From Streptomyces sp. LUP30 (GTDB taxonomy: Bacteria; Actinomycetota; Actinomycetes; Streptomycetales; Streptomycetaceae), in contig NZ_MJAJ01000007.1 of assembly GCF_001746365.1 (NCBI RefSeq), positions 249,209 through 313,208 on the forward strand: 64,000 nucleotides of DNA, read 5' to 3'. The position numbers and the translations under genes were made by a program. Positions 1 through 9,009 of this stretch are shown here, one piece after another. The notes under the pieces were generated by a model. It was not told the DNA's origin and searched no databases. It saw only the letters and a list, made by a program, of their open reading frames with translations. Positions within the stretch are counted from its first letter, which is position 1. The number at the start of each line of letters is the position of its first letter.

Positions 1-1919
1 GACTCGCCCAGGACTTCACCGGTGATGACACGTCGACGCAGGAAGGAGACGACCTGGTTGGTGACTTCGACGGAGCCGTAGCACAGCCGGCCCTGCCCCC
101 AGGGGACTTCGACGTCCGTCTCCAGGACGGAGATCGACGTCGTGTCGCGTGCGACCGTCGAGTACGGCGGGTCGGCCTGCTCGACCAGGGCTACGGAGTC
201 CTCCAGGTCCAGGGACCGCACGAGGTAGGTGCGCCCCTGGTGGAGGTGGACCGCGCCCTCGTGGACGGTGGTGTGGGAGGAGCCGGCGTCGACCGTGCCG
301 AGGAGTCGGCCGGTGCCGTCCTCGACGACCTGGACCGGTCTGCCGCCCTCGCCGCGGATGTCCGCGAGGTCGGCGGCCCGCTCCCGGCGGGTCCAGTGCC
401 AGGCCCTCGTCCTGCGGCGCAGCAGCTTCGCCGCCTCCAGTTGCGGCAGCAGGCCCTCGGTCTCGGGGCCGAACAGGTCCAGGTCCTCCTCGGTCAGCGG
501 GAGCTCCGCCGCTGCCGCGCACAGGTGCGGGGCGAGGACGTAGGGGTTGTCGGGGTCGAGGACCGTGGACTCCACCGGGCGGTCGAACAGGGCCTCCGGG
601 TGGTGGACGAGGAAGGTGTCCAGGGGGTCGTCACGGGCGATGAGGACCGCCAGTGCGCCCTGCCCGGCCCGGCCCGCCCGGCCGGCCTGCTGCCACAGGG
701 AGGCGCGGGTGCCCGGGTAGCCGGCGATGAGGACGGCGTCGAGCCCGGAGACGTCGATGCCGAGCTCCAGAGCGGTGGTCGCGGCGAGGCCGAGGAGTTC
801 GCCCGAGTGCAGGGCCTGCTCCAGGGCGCGGCGTTCCTCGGGGAGGTAGCCGCCGCGGTAGGCCGCGACACGCCGGGCCAGCGAGCGGTCGACCTCGGCG
901 AGGCGCTCCTGCGCGATCACCGCGATCAGCTCGGCGCCGCGCCGGGAGCGGACGAAGGCGACGGTGCGCACACCCTGGACGGCGAGATCGGTCAGCAGGT
1001 CGGCGGTCTCGGCCGTGGAGGTACGCCGGACGGGTGCACCTTTCTCGCCGGTCATGTCGGTGAGTGGAGGCTCCCAGAGGGCGAACACCAGTTCGCCGCG
1101 GGGTGAGGCGTCGTCGGCGACCTCGACGACGGGGAGGCCGGTCAGGCGGCCCGCGGCGACGGCGGGCTCGGCGGCCGTGGCGGAGGCCAGCAGGAAGACG
1201 GGAGAGGCGCCGTAGCGGGCGCACAGGCGGCGTAGCCGGCGCAGCACCTGGGCGACGTGGGAGCCGAACACGCCGCGGTAGGTGTGGCACTCGTCGATGA
1301 CGACGTACTTCAGGGACTTCAGGAAGGAGGACCAGCGGGGATGGGACGGGAGTATGCCCCGGTGCAGCATGTCCGGGTTGGTGAGGACGTAGTTGGCGTA
1401 CTGGCGGATCCACTCCCGTTCCTCGAACGGGGTGTCGCCGTCGTACACGGCCGGCCGTACGGCGGTGCCGAGAGGTTGTGAAAGTTCCTTCACGGAACGG
1501 CACTGATCCGCTGCCAGCGCCTTGGTGGGGGCCAGGTACAGGGTGGTGGCCCCGCGGCCGTTGGGCGCTTCCGAGCCCTCCAGGAGGGCCGAGAGGACCG
1601 GCACGAGGTACGCCAGGGACTTGCCGGAGGCCGTGCCGGTGGCGACGACCACGCTCTCGCCGTCCAGGGCGTGCTCGGCGACCCTGGCCTGGTGCGCCCA
1701 GGGGTGTTCGATGCCGCAGGCCTGCACGGCCGCGATGACCTCGGAACGAATCCGGTCCGGCCAGACTGCATGGCGACCCGGACGCGGGGGCAAGTGCTCC
1801 GTATGAGTGATGCGCGACGCCCGGCTCGGTCCCGGGGCGAGCCGGTCCAGGACCTCGCCCGGAGACAGGCGGGGCGCGGCCTCGGACGAGGGTCGATCGG
1901 ATCGGTGATTCTTGGCCAT
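1..1919 (-). CDS. DEAD/DEAH-box helicase, YprA/MrfA-like (partial, C-terminus outside window)
   Basis: ATP-dependent superfamily 2 helicase. 639 codons are visible from the ATG at 1917-1919; the C-terminal end, where this family carries DUF1998, runs off the left edge. Motifs in order: HPWAHQ (Q-motif-like, about residue 72), Walker A GTASGKS (about 95), a DECH box (1285-1296, about residue 208), SAT (about 246) and motif VI QAGRAGRAGQ (about 410). The last visible residues end in a TGEVLGE segment. Relatives such as MrfA and Hrq1 act in DNA repair, so a repair role is inferred. It is transcribed divergently from bldG across 162 bp. The class call is firm; the exact subfamily is less certain. 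Confidence 0.9.
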   Translation of the reverse strand, partial: MAKNHRSDRPSSEAAPRLSPGEVLDRLAPGPSRASRITHTEHLPPRPGRHAVWPDRIRSEVIAAVQACGIEHPWAHQARVAEHALDGESVVVATGTASGKSLAYLVPVLSALLEGSEAPNGRGATTLYLAPTKALAADQCRSVKELSQPLGTAVRPAVYDGDTPFEEREWIRQYANYVLTNPDMLHRGILPSHPRWSSFLKSLKYVVIDECHTYRGVFGSHVAQVLRRLRRLCARYGASPVFLLASATAAEPAVAAGRLTGLPVVEVADDASPRGELVFALWEPPLTDMTGEKGAPVRRTSTAETADLLTDLAVQGVRTVAFVRSRRGAELIAVIAQERLAEVDRSLARRVAAYRGGYLPEERRALEQALHSGELLGLAATTALELGIDVSGLDAVLIAGYPGTRASLWQQAGRAGRAGQGALAVLIARDDPLDTFLVHHPEALFDRPVESTVLDPDNPYVLAPHLCAAAAELPLTEEDLDLFGPETEGLLPQLEAAKLLRRRTRAWHWTRRERAADLADIRGEGGRPVQVVEDGTGRLLGTVDAGSSHTTVHEGAVHLHQGRTYLVRSLDLEDSVALVEQADPPYSTVARDTTSISVLETDVEVPWGQGRLCYGSVEVTNQVVSFLRRRVITGEVLGE

Positions 1920-2081
1920 CGGCACCGAGTGTGTCACTGGCGTGACGGACAATGGAGCCAAGGCGTCGTGCACGCCTGCCGGTAAGTGATTGAATGCCAT
2001 CGCGGCTGGCGTACCGTCCCGGGGGCTCCTGCTCAGGTGTTCCGAGGGACGACCGCTCGATAGCAAGGTGCTGGAGGATCC

Positions 2082-2423
2082 GTGGACCTGTCCCTGTCGA
2101 CCCGTACCGTCGGCGATCGTACGGTCGTCGAGGTCGGTGGCGAAATCGACGTATATACCGCGCCCAAGTTGCGCGAGCAGCTGGTCGAGCTGGTGAACGA
2201 CGGGAATTTCCACCTCGTCGTCGACATGGAGGGCGTGGACTTCCTCGACTCCACCGGGCTCGGCGTGCTGGTCGGCGGACTGAAGCGCGTGCGTGCCCAT
2301 GAGGGCTCGCTCCGCCTGGTCTGCAACCAGGAGCGTATTTTGAAGATCTTCCGCATCACCGGTCTGACCAAGGTGTTCCCGATTCACACCTCGGTCGACG
2401 AAGCGGTCGCTGCCACCGACTGA
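2082..2423 (+). CDS. bldG: Anti-sigma factor antagonist BldG
   Basis: 113-residue STAS-domain protein of the SpoIIAA/RsbV type. It controls sigma factor release by binding anti-sigma kinases, and in Streptomyces BldG is needed for aerial mycelium and antibiotic production. The phosphorylatable serine is residue 57 in the motif [10 protein letters not shown], the position reported for BldG. The start is GTG at 2082, preceded by GGAGG at 2073-2077. It lies 117 bp upstream of a RsbW-like anti-sigma gene on the same strand, the known bldG arrangement, and the two probably share a transcript ending at the hairpin at 2992-3023. Confidence 0.97.
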   Translation: MDLSLSTRTVGDRTVVEVGGEIDVYTAPKLREQLVELVNDGNFHLVVDMEGVDFLDSTGLGVLVGGLKRVRAHEGSLRLVCNQERILKIFRITGLTKVFPIHTSVDEAVAATD

Positions 2424-2540
2424 CCACCTCGTCCCGGGTCGCCCCGCGCGGCCCGGGCGCGGTTGGTCGAACAAAGCAGGGGGTCTGGGCCGAGGTGGCC
2501 CGGCCCCCTGACAGCACGCCCGTAGTTCCGAGGGGGACGC

Positions 2541-2969
2541 ATGGCCACCGTTGAACTCCGCTTCAGCGCGCTGCCCGAGCACGTCAGGACCGCCCGACTG
2601 GTGGCGGCAGCGGTGGCGCGCAGGGCCGGAGTGGACGAGGCCGTCCTCGACGAGGTCAGACTCGCTGTCGGCGAGGCCTGCTCGCGCGCCGTCGGACTGC
2701 ACCAGAGCATCGGCGTCACCGCGCCGGTGAAGGTGCTGCTGATCGAGGAGGAGAAGCAGTTCTCCATCGAGGTCGGTGACGAGGCGCCGCGTTCGACGCC
2801 CGGTGACCGCGCGCCCGGCTCCGGCGGGGACGTGGAGGCCGAGGAGGACGAGATGGGCCTCGCCGTCATCAGCGGCCTGGTCGACGACGTGGAGGTCACC
2901 GCCGGAGAACACGGCGGGCAGATCCGCATGACCTGGCCGAGAGCCTCGGCGGCGGCCACGCCGGTCTGA
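2541..2969 (+). CDS. RsbW-like anti-sigma factor / histidine kinase-like ATPase, bldG partner
   Basis: 142 residues of the GHKL ATPase fold seen in anti-sigma serine kinases; as bldG's neighbour it is the presumed binding partner of BldG. The C-terminal MGLAVISGLVDDVEV matches the G2/lid segment of the fold. Two nucleotide-binding elements look altered. The N-box reads GEACSRA, where kinases normally have an Asn at the Arg position. The G1 region reads VGDEAPR rather than a D-x-G-x-G form. An acidic insert (about residues 93-105) follows. Start is the ATG at 2541 after GAGGGGGACGC. Kinase activity is therefore uncertain, although the family is clear. Confidence 0.88.
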   Translation: MATVELRFSALPEHVRTARLVAAAVARRAGVDEAVLDEVRLAVGEACSRAVGLHQSIGVTAPVKVLLIEEEKQFSIEVGDEAPRSTPGDRAPGSGGDVEAEEDEMGLAVISGLVDDVEVTAGEHGGQIRMTWPRASAAATPV

Positions 2970-2991
2970 GCCGGCCACAACTTTTCTTCAC

Positions 2992-3023
2992 CCGAAGGGC
3001 CCCACTCAGGTGGGGCCCTTCGG
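2992..3023 (+). terminator. Strong hairpin after bldG-anti-sigma pair
   Basis: A perfect 14-bp stem, CCGAAGGGCCCCAC pairing with GTGGGGCCCTTCGG, closes a TCAG loop 22 bp after the anti-sigma stop codon. It has no U-run, which is usual for Streptomyces terminators. It separates the bldG pair from hppA. Confidence 0.9.
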
Positions 3024-3119
3024 CATGCGCGCACCTGGGTACTCGTGCATGCTGACAGTGGTCTCGTGAAAGTGAATCATGGGACGCCGAGTCACGCGGT
3101 GGCGAAAATCGACTGCAAT

Positions 3120-3220
3120 TCGTGAAGCAATTCACGATCAATGCCTTGAAGGCATTACTTGACGAAAAGGCGAATTTCGTTTCCCACGCTCTGTTTTGAT
3201 CAGGTTCCGGTACCTACAAT
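3120..3220 (+). promoter_or_regulatory. AT-rich upstream region of hppA with three consecutive inverted repeats
   Basis: Three inverted repeats follow one another in a relatively AT-rich stretch: TCGTGAA-gcaa-TTCACGA (3120-3137), AATGCC-ttgaa-GGCATT (3140-3156) and ACGAAA-7 nt-TTTCGT (3162-3180). A good -10 hexamer, TACAAT, sits at 3215-3220, but no convincing -35 is found at 17-18 bp. The region probably holds operators for hppA; the factor is unknown. Confidence 0.5.
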
Positions 3221-3262
3221 CCGTCCACATCTTGAGCTCAGCCCAAGCGTCAAGGAGGACGA

Positions 3263-5668
3263 ATGGCGGGGCTTTCTACCTCTCATCCGTTGAACCACCC
3301 CACAACTCTCGCAGCGGCAGAACTGACCGACGGCAATCGCCTGCTCGTGGTGGTCATCGCGGTCGTGGCGCTGGCAGCGCTCGTGGTCGCGGGCGTGCTG
3401 CTGCGCCAGGTGCTCGCGGCCGGCGACGGCACCGACAGCATGAAGAAGATCGCGGCGGCGGTCCAGGAGGGCGCCAACGCCTATCTGGCCCGGCAGCTGC
3501 GCACGCTCGGCGTGTTCGCCGTAGTCGTGTTCTTCCTGCTCATGCTGCTTCCCTCGGACGACTGGAATCAGCGCGCCGGGCGGTCGATCTTCTTCCTGAT
3601 CGGCGCGGCCTTCTCGGCGGCCACCGGTTATATCGGCATGTGGCTCGCCGTGCGCAGTAATGTGCGCGTCGCCGCAGCGGCCCGGGAAGCGACTCCGGCG
3701 GAAGGCGAACCTGAAAAGGATCTCACCACCGTCTCGCACAAGGCGATGAAGATCGCATTCCGCACGGGTGGCGTCGTCGGCATGTTCACGGTGGGGCTCG
3801 GTCTGCTCGGGGCCGCCTGCGTGGTGCTGGTGTACGCGGCCGACGCGCCGAAGGTACTGGAGGGTTTCGGGCTCGGTGCGGCCCTCATTGCCATGTTCAT
3901 GAGGGTCGGCGGCGGCATCTTCACCAAGGCCGCCGACGTCGGCGCCGACCTGGTCGGCAAGGTCGAGCAGGGCATTCCGGAGGACGATCCGCGCAATGCC
4001 GCGACCATCGCCGACAACGTGGGCGACAACGTGGGCGACTGCGCGGGCATGGCGGCGGACCTCTTCGAGTCGTACGCCGTGACCCTGGTGGCCGCCCTGA
4101 TCCTCGGCAAGGCGGCCTTCGGCGACGCCGGGCTCGCCTTCCCGCTGCTCGTCCCCGCGATCGGCGTGCTCACGGCCATGGTCGGGATCTTCGCCGTCGC
4201 CCCGCGTCGCGCCGACCGCAGTGGCATGTCCGCGATCAACCGGGGGTTCTTCATCTCCGCGGTGATCTCGCTCGCGCTGGTCGCCGTGGCCGTCTTCCTC
4301 TATCTCCCCGGGAAGTACGCCGATCTCGACGGTGTGACCGACGCGGCGGTCCACGGCAAGGACGGCGACCCGCGCATCCTCGCCCTGGTCGCCGTGGCGA
4401 TCGGCATCCTCCTGGCCGCTGTCATCCAGCAGTTGACGGGCTACTTCACCGAGACCAGCCGCCGCCCGGTGCGCGACATCGGCAAGTCGTCGCTCACCGG
4501 ACCCGCCACGGTCGTCCTCGCCGGCATCTCGGTCGGGCTCGAATCGGCCGTCTACACAGCCCTGTTGATCGGTCTGAGCGTCTACGGGGCGTTCCTGCTC
4601 GGCGGCACGTCGATCATGCTGGCGCTGTTCGCGGTGGCGCTGGCCGGCACCGGGCTGCTCACCACGGTCGGCGTGATCGTGGCGATGGACACCTTCGGGC
4701 CGGTCTCCGACAACGCGCAGGGCATCGCGGAGATGTCCGGTGACGTCGAGGGCGCGGGCGCGCAGGTGCTCACCAACCTCGACGCCGTCGGCAACACGAC
4801 CAAGGCCATCACCAAGGGCATCGCCATCGCCACCGCGGTCCTTGCGGCGTCGGCGCTCTTCGGGTCCTACCGGGACGCGATCACGACCGGCGCGCAGGAC
4901 GTCGGTGAGAAGCTCTCCGGAGCGGGCGCGCCCCTGAACCTGATGATGGACATCTCACAGCCCAACAACCTCGTCGGCCTCATCGCGGGCGCGGCGGTCG
5001 TCTTCCTCTTCTCGGGGCTGGCGATCAACGCGGTGTCCCGGTCGGCCGGTTCCGTGGTGTTCGAGGTGCGGCGGCAGTTCCGCGAGCACCCCGGGATCAT
5101 GGATTACACCGAGGAGCCGGAGTACGGCAAGGTCGTCGACATCTGCACCCGGGACGCCCTGCGCGAGCTGGCCACACCGGGACTGCTCGCCGTGCTGGCC
5201 CCCGTCTTCATCGGGTTCACCCTCGGCGTCGGGGCGCTGGGCGCGTTCCTGGCGGGCGCCATCGGCACCGGCACGCTGATGGCCGTCTTCCTGGCCAACT
5301 CCGGCGGTGCGTGGGACAACGCCAAGAAGCTCGTCGAGGACGGTCACCACGGCGGCAAGGGCAGTGAGGCGCACGCCGCGACGGTGATCGGCGACACGGT
5401 CGGCGACCCGTTCAAGGACACCGCCGGTCCCGCGATCAACCCTCTGTTGAAGGTCATGAACCTGGTGGCGCTGCTCATCGCGCCCGCCGTGATCAAGTTC
5501 AGCTACGGCGACGACAAGAGCATCGGCGTACGGATCGTGATCGCGGTCCTCGCGCTCGCCGTGATCGTGGCCGCCGTCTACATCTCCAAGCGGCGTGGCA
5601 TCGCCGTGGGTGATGAGGACAATGCGGGAAAGGCGTCCAAGTCGGCCGATCCTGCGGTGGTTTCGTAG
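3263..5668 (+). CDS. hppA: Membrane-bound H+-translocating pyrophosphatase
   Basis: 801-residue integral membrane V-type pyrophosphatase that couples PPi hydrolysis to proton pumping, with about 16 membrane segments. Family signatures are present: DVGADLVGKVE, the acidic repeat DNVGDNVGDCAGMAADLFES, and near the C-terminus GDTVGDPFKDTAGPAINPL. The segment GNTTKAITKG carries Lys at the position that in this family distinguishes K+-independent (Lys) from K+-dependent (Ala) enzymes, so it should be K+-independent. ATG at 3263 has an ideal AAGGAGGA site. It is bounded by terminators on both sides and is therefore monocistronic. Confidence 0.97.
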   Translation: MAGLSTSHPLNHPTTLAAAELTDGNRLLVVVIAVVALAALVVAGVLLRQVLAAGDGTDSMKKIAAAVQEGANAYLARQLRTLGVFAVVVFFLLMLLPSDDWNQRAGRSIFFLIGAAFSAATGYIGMWLAVRSNVRVAAAAREATPAEGEPEKDLTTVSHKAMKIAFRTGGVVGMFTVGLGLLGAACVVLVYAADAPKVLEGFGLGAALIAMFMRVGGGIFTKAADVGADLVGKVEQGIPEDDPRNAATIADNVGDNVGDCAGMAADLFESYAVTLVAALILGKAAFGDAGLAFPLLVPAIGVLTAMVGIFAVAPRRADRSGMSAINRGFFISAVISLALVAVAVFLYLPGKYADLDGVTDAAVHGKDGDPRILALVAVAIGILLAAVIQQLTGYFTETSRRPVRDIGKSSLTGPATVVLAGISVGLESAVYTALLIGLSVYGAFLLGGTSIMLALFAVALAGTGLLTTVGVIVAMDTFGPVSDNAQGIAEMSGDVEGAGAQVLTNLDAVGNTTKAITKGIAIATAVLAASALFGSYRDAITTGAQDVGEKLSGAGAPLNLMMDISQPNNLVGLIAGAAVVFLFSGLAINAVSRSAGSVVFEVRRQFREHPGIMDYTEEPEYGKVVDICTRDALRELATPGLLAVLAPVFIGFTLGVGALGAFLAGAIGTGTLMAVFLANSGGAWDNAKKLVEDGHHGGKGSEAHAATVIGDTVGDPFKDTAGPAINPLLKVMNLVALLIAPAVIKFSYGDDKSIGVRIVIAVLALAVIVAAVYISKRRGIAVGDEDNAGKASKSADPAVVS

Positions 5669-5695
5669 ACCTGCTCATCGGGTCCCAGCTCAAAG

Positions 5696-5735
5696 GGCGG
5701 GCGGGCGGTGCGGGTTGCCGCGCCGCCCGCCCGCC
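5696..5735 (+). terminator. Terminator hairpin of hppA
   Basis: An 18-bp G+C stem with one U-G wobble closes a GTTG loop (left arm 5696-5713, right arm 5718-5735). It starts 28 bp after the hppA stop codon. Confidence 0.9.
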
Positions 5736-5880
5736 GTGTCGGGCGTGTGACCATGCCGTGACCCTTCTCTCTCTTGGTGCAAATAGCTTCATTCATCTGT
5801 ATAGCGGACATTCGTTCTGGGGTTGTCGCCCGGTTGGCGTGTATGTTCCGGGGCCGAGAGCCATGGAAGGGACCGATCCG

Positions 5881-6465
5881 GTGAACGAGAAGCTCGCGGC
5901 CGCACTGTCCGGCGGTGCGGTACTGGTACTGGCGCTGTCCGGATGCAGCAGTGACGACGGCGGCAACAAGGAACTCGACGCCTGGGCCAAGCAGGTCTGC
6001 GACGCCCTGCCCGCCCAGGACGCGAAGGTCGACGCGGCGAACGCCGCGATCAAGCAGGGCGCCACGGACAACAACCCTCCGGCGAACGTTCAGAAGACCG
6101 ACTCCCAGGCCTTCCAGGACATGTCCGACGCCTACAACGCGCTCGCCCAGGCCGTCCAGAAGGCGGGGGTTCCGCCCGGCGTCGACGGCGGCGAGAAGAA
6201 GCAGAAGGACGCCGTCGCGGCGCTCACCACCCTCTCGACCTCCTACGCCGGCCTGAAGAAGCAGGTCGACGCGCTGGACACGAAGGACCAGGCGAAGTTC
6301 GCCGACGGCCTGCAGAACATCGCCACCGACCTCGGCAAGCTCAGCAAGAGCGGCAACACCGCGCTGAAGAACCTCGAACAGGGCGACGTCAAGGACGCCA
6401 TGGCCAAGCAGGAGACCTGCCAGAAGGTCGCCTCCTCCGCCAAGGCCCGCGCCACGACGAGCTGA
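5881..6465 (+). CDS. Secreted lipoprotein, function unknown
   Basis: 194-residue lipoprotein. A lipobox LSGC ends the signal sequence (lipidated Cys at about residue 22), followed by CSSDDGG. The mature part is helical and rich in K, A, D and Q, with no enzyme motif that I recognise. Two further cysteines, in QVCDA and ETCQK, may form a disulfide outside the cell. I chose GTG at 5881 because AAGGGA lies about 9 nt upstream and the lipoprotein signal begins there; the open frame extends further upstream without signal-peptide character. It is followed closely by a methyltransferase gene on the same strand. Confidence 0.85.
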   Translation: MNEKLAAALSGGAVLVLALSGCSSDDGGNKELDAWAKQVCDALPAQDAKVDAANAAIKQGATDNNPPANVQKTDSQAFQDMSDAYNALAQAVQKAGVPPGVDGGEKKQKDAVAALTTLSTSYAGLKKQVDALDTKDQAKFADGLQNIATDLGKLSKSGNTALKNLEQGDVKDAMAKQETCQKVASSAKARATTS

Positions 6466-6521
6466 CGGCGGCGTGGCCCGGGGCGCTGCGGGGGACGCCA
6501 CCCGAGCGGCGACGGGAGACA

Positions 6522-8063
6522 ATGGGAGGCGTGAGTAACGCCACCCCGTCCCCCCTGCCCTCGGCCGACCGTCCCGAGGTCGCCGCCCTGCTGCGCGAGG
6601 CCCTGCTCGCGGCCTCCTTCACCGCGGACGGCCTCCTCGAACTGCTCGGCGCCCCCGCCTACGCGGCCCTCGCGCGCAGCGAGACCGTGCCCGCGCTGCG
6701 CGCGACCCGCGGGGACACGCCGCTGGAGACACTCGTCCGCCTCTTCCTGCTGCAGCAGCCGGTGCCGCACGCGCGCGTGGCGGAGTTCCTGCCGGTACGC
6801 GCGTGCGTAGAGGCCGGCTGGCTGGCCGCCGCGGGCCCGGACGAGGTGGGTGCGACCGTCGACGTCCGCCCGTACGGCGGGCCGGACGGCGAGGACTGGT
6901 TCATCGTGTCCGACCTGGGCTGCGCTGTCGGCGGCGCCGGCGGCAGCGCGAGCGGAGGCCGGCCGGCGGACGCGGCCGTCGTCCTCGGCGTGGGCGGCGC
7001 GTCGACGACCCTGGCCGGCATCACCGTCCGCAAGCCCGTGTCCACCGCCCTCGACCTCGGCACCGGATCCGGCATCCAGGCGCTGCACGCCGCCCAGCAC
7101 GCCACGCGCGTGACGGCGACCGACCTCAATCCGCGCGCCCTGCACATCACCGCGCTCACGCTCGCGCTGTCCGGAGCCCCGGCCGCGGACCTGCGCGAGG
7201 GCTCCCTGTTCGAGCCGCTCCGCGAGGACGAGACGTACGACCTGATCGTGTCGAACCCGCCGTTCGTGATCTCGCCGGGCGCCCGGCTGACCTACCGGGA
7301 CGGCGGGATGGGCGGGGACGATCTGTGCCGCTCGGTCGTTCAGGGAGCGGGGGAACGGCTGAGCGAGGGCGGGTTCGCACAGTTCCTCGCGAACTGGCAG
7401 CACGTGGAGGGGGAGGACTGGCAGGACAGGATCAGGTCATGGGTGCCACGCGGCTGCGACGCGTGGATCGTGCAGCGTGAGGTGCAGGACGTCACGCAGT
7501 ACGCGGAGCTGTGGCTGCGCGACGCCGGCGACCACCGGGGCGACCAGGCCGAGTACCAGGCGCGCTACGACGCATGGCTGGACGAGTTCGAGGCGCGCAA
7601 GGTGAAGGCCGTCGGATTCGGCTGGATCACGTTGCGCAGGACGACGGCCGCGGAGCCGGTGATCACGGTGGAGGAATGGCCCCACGCGGTCGAACAGCCG
7701 CTCGGCGACACGGTTCTGGCGCACTTCGAGCGGCTCGACCACCTGCGCACGCACGACGACGCGGCCCTCCTCGCGGGACGCTTCCGCCTGGCCGCGGAGG
7801 TCGTCCAGGAGCAGGTAGGGCTGCCCGGCGCCGAGGACCCGGAGCATGTCGTGCTGCGCCAGAACCGCGGCATGCGCCGGGCCACCAAGGTGGACACGGT
7901 CGGCGCGGGCTTCGCGGGCGTGTGCGACGGTTCGCTGAGCGCCGGCCGGATTCTCGACGCCATCGCCCAACTGGTCGGAGAAGACCCGGTGTTGCTGCGG
8001 GACCGCACTCCGGCTCAGATCCGCCTGCTGGTGGAGCAGGGGTTCCTCGAACCTGCGGAGTGA
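6522..8063 (+). CDS. Class I SAM-dependent methyltransferase (PrmC/RsmC-like)
   Basis: 513 residues. The central Rossmann methyltransferase domain has the SAM-binding motif DLGTGSGIQ (about 181) and the catalytic SNPPF motif (about 244), typical of N5-glutamine or N6-adenine methyltransferases such as PrmC and RsmC; the substrate is therefore probably a protein glutamine or a nucleic-acid amine. The N-terminal 150 residues and the C-terminal winged-helix-like part lie outside the core domain, and I cannot assign them. ATG at 6522 follows GGGAG; GTG at 6531 is an alternative. The end of the gene is duplicated 40 bp downstream. Confidence 0.88.
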   Translation: MGGVSNATPSPLPSADRPEVAALLREALLAASFTADGLLELLGAPAYAALARSETVPALRATRGDTPLETLVRLFLLQQPVPHARVAEFLPVRACVEAGWLAAAGPDEVGATVDVRPYGGPDGEDWFIVSDLGCAVGGAGGSASGGRPADAAVVLGVGGASTTLAGITVRKPVSTALDLGTGSGIQALHAAQHATRVTATDLNPRALHITALTLALSGAPAADLREGSLFEPLREDETYDLIVSNPPFVISPGARLTYRDGGMGGDDLCRSVVQGAGERLSEGGFAQFLANWQHVEGEDWQDRIRSWVPRGCDAWIVQREVQDVTQYAELWLRDAGDHRGDQAEYQARYDAWLDEFEARKVKAVGFGWITLRRTTAAEPVITVEEWPHAVEQPLGDTVLAHFERLDHLRTHDDAALLAGRFRLAAEVVQEQVGLPGAEDPEHVVLRQNRGMRRATKVDTVGAGFAGVCDGSLSAGRILDAIAQLVGEDPVLLRDRTPAQIRLLVEQGFLEPAE

Positions 8064-8107
8064 CCGCTGAGCCTGCGGGCCGGCGGCGGAACCTGCGGAG
8101 TGACCGC
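8049..8107 (+). repeat. Direct repeat that duplicates the end of the methyltransferase gene
   Basis: The 19-nt sequence GAACCTGCGGAGTGACCGC occurs at 8049-8067, spanning the last codons and the TGA stop, and again at 8089-8107. The homology continues imperfectly further on. A weaker third copy lies between them. Confidence 0.9.
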
Positions 8108-8451
8108 AGAGCCCGCGAGCGACCCGGCCGCCCAAGCCAGGCCGGGCCGGGCCGGTCCCTCCCGCAGGCCGCTCGCGCCCCCTCGCGCCCGTCCCGCCCG
8201 AGGCCGCCTGCCCTCCCGGCGCTCGCCCCGCCGCCGCCCGCCCGGGCGGCGGCACTCGCCCGCCGCTTACCGCCCCGGGCTCCGGTCGTCCCCCTCGAAC
8301 CCGCCCAGACCCGCCCAGTGGCTGCCCCCGGCCCTCCGACCCCGCTCGTAGTCCCGGTGTTCACCTCGGGTTCGCCGGGCCGCCGCCCGTGCGTGCCATT
8401 CTCCCCGGGGCCGGGGTGTGGGAGAGCGGGAGAACAGGAGCGGGGACGAGC
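8064..8451. other. Intergenic, no gene recognised
   Basis: 388 bases of extremely GC-rich, proline/arginine-coding-like sequence between the methyltransferase and the small membrane protein gene. Apart from the repeat at its start I see no promoter, RNA or coding sequence that I would defend. Confidence 0.6.
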
Positions 8452-8649
8452 ATGGAGAGTGGGCCGACGATCTTCGCGGGGATGGTGTTCGTCCTGTTCG
8501 GGGGTGCGCTCCTGGTGTGGACCGCGGTCCGGGTGCGGCACCGCGAACCCGTGGCCCAGGATGTGAGCCCCGTCGCATCGGCGACGCTGGCCGGCCTCGC
8601 CGCGGTCGCCACGCTGGCCCTCGGCGCGTGGTGCTTCACCCGCCTCTGA
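8452..8649 (+). CDS. Small two-helix membrane protein
   Basis: 65 residues with two predicted membrane helices: one in TIFAGMVFVLFGGALLVW, the other in ATLAGLAAVATLALGAW. A short basic loop, RVRHREP, joins them. I chose ATG at 8452 because a GGGACGAG sequence precedes it and the first helix follows directly; the open frame extends to 8389 with no membrane character. No family is recognised. It sits alone upstream of topA on the same strand. Confidence 0.75.
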   Translation: MESGPTIFAGMVFVLFGGALLVWTAVRVRHREPVAQDVSPVASATLAGLAAVATLALGAWCFTRL

Positions 8650-9009
8650 GACCGCCGGGGAGCCACGTCCGGATACGGCGGGATCACCGCGCGGACCACC
8701 GACGGGACCGGATCGCGGGCCGTCTTCGAGGATGGCGCCGGATCTTCGTTCGAGCGGCGTGAGGGTGGTCCCGTCGATTGTCCCGCCGATAAAGGGGACG
8801 ACGTGTTCCGGACGTACGGAAAAGGGCCGGTCGGTACTCCGGGCGGCAGGAATGGCGGTAGTCGGGTTACCGTTCGAGTGGCCGTTGCGGGCTTTTCCCG
8901 TTTGACACGGGGGCGGGATGTACCGTCACACTCCGCAGCGTCCCCATGACCCGACCCCGGGAGCAAGGCCTGGGGAGGGCCCAGCGTCGATCCGGAGAGA
9001 AGAGCGAAG
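8650..9009 (+). promoter_or_regulatory. Upstream region of topA
   Basis: 360 bases without a gene. A consensus -35-like TTGACA lies at 8902-8907 and TACCGT at 8921-8926, but the 13-bp spacing is too short for a standard sigma-70 promoter. The true topA promoter cannot be fixed by eye. Supercoiling-sensitive control is known for Streptomyces topA. Confidence 0.35.
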
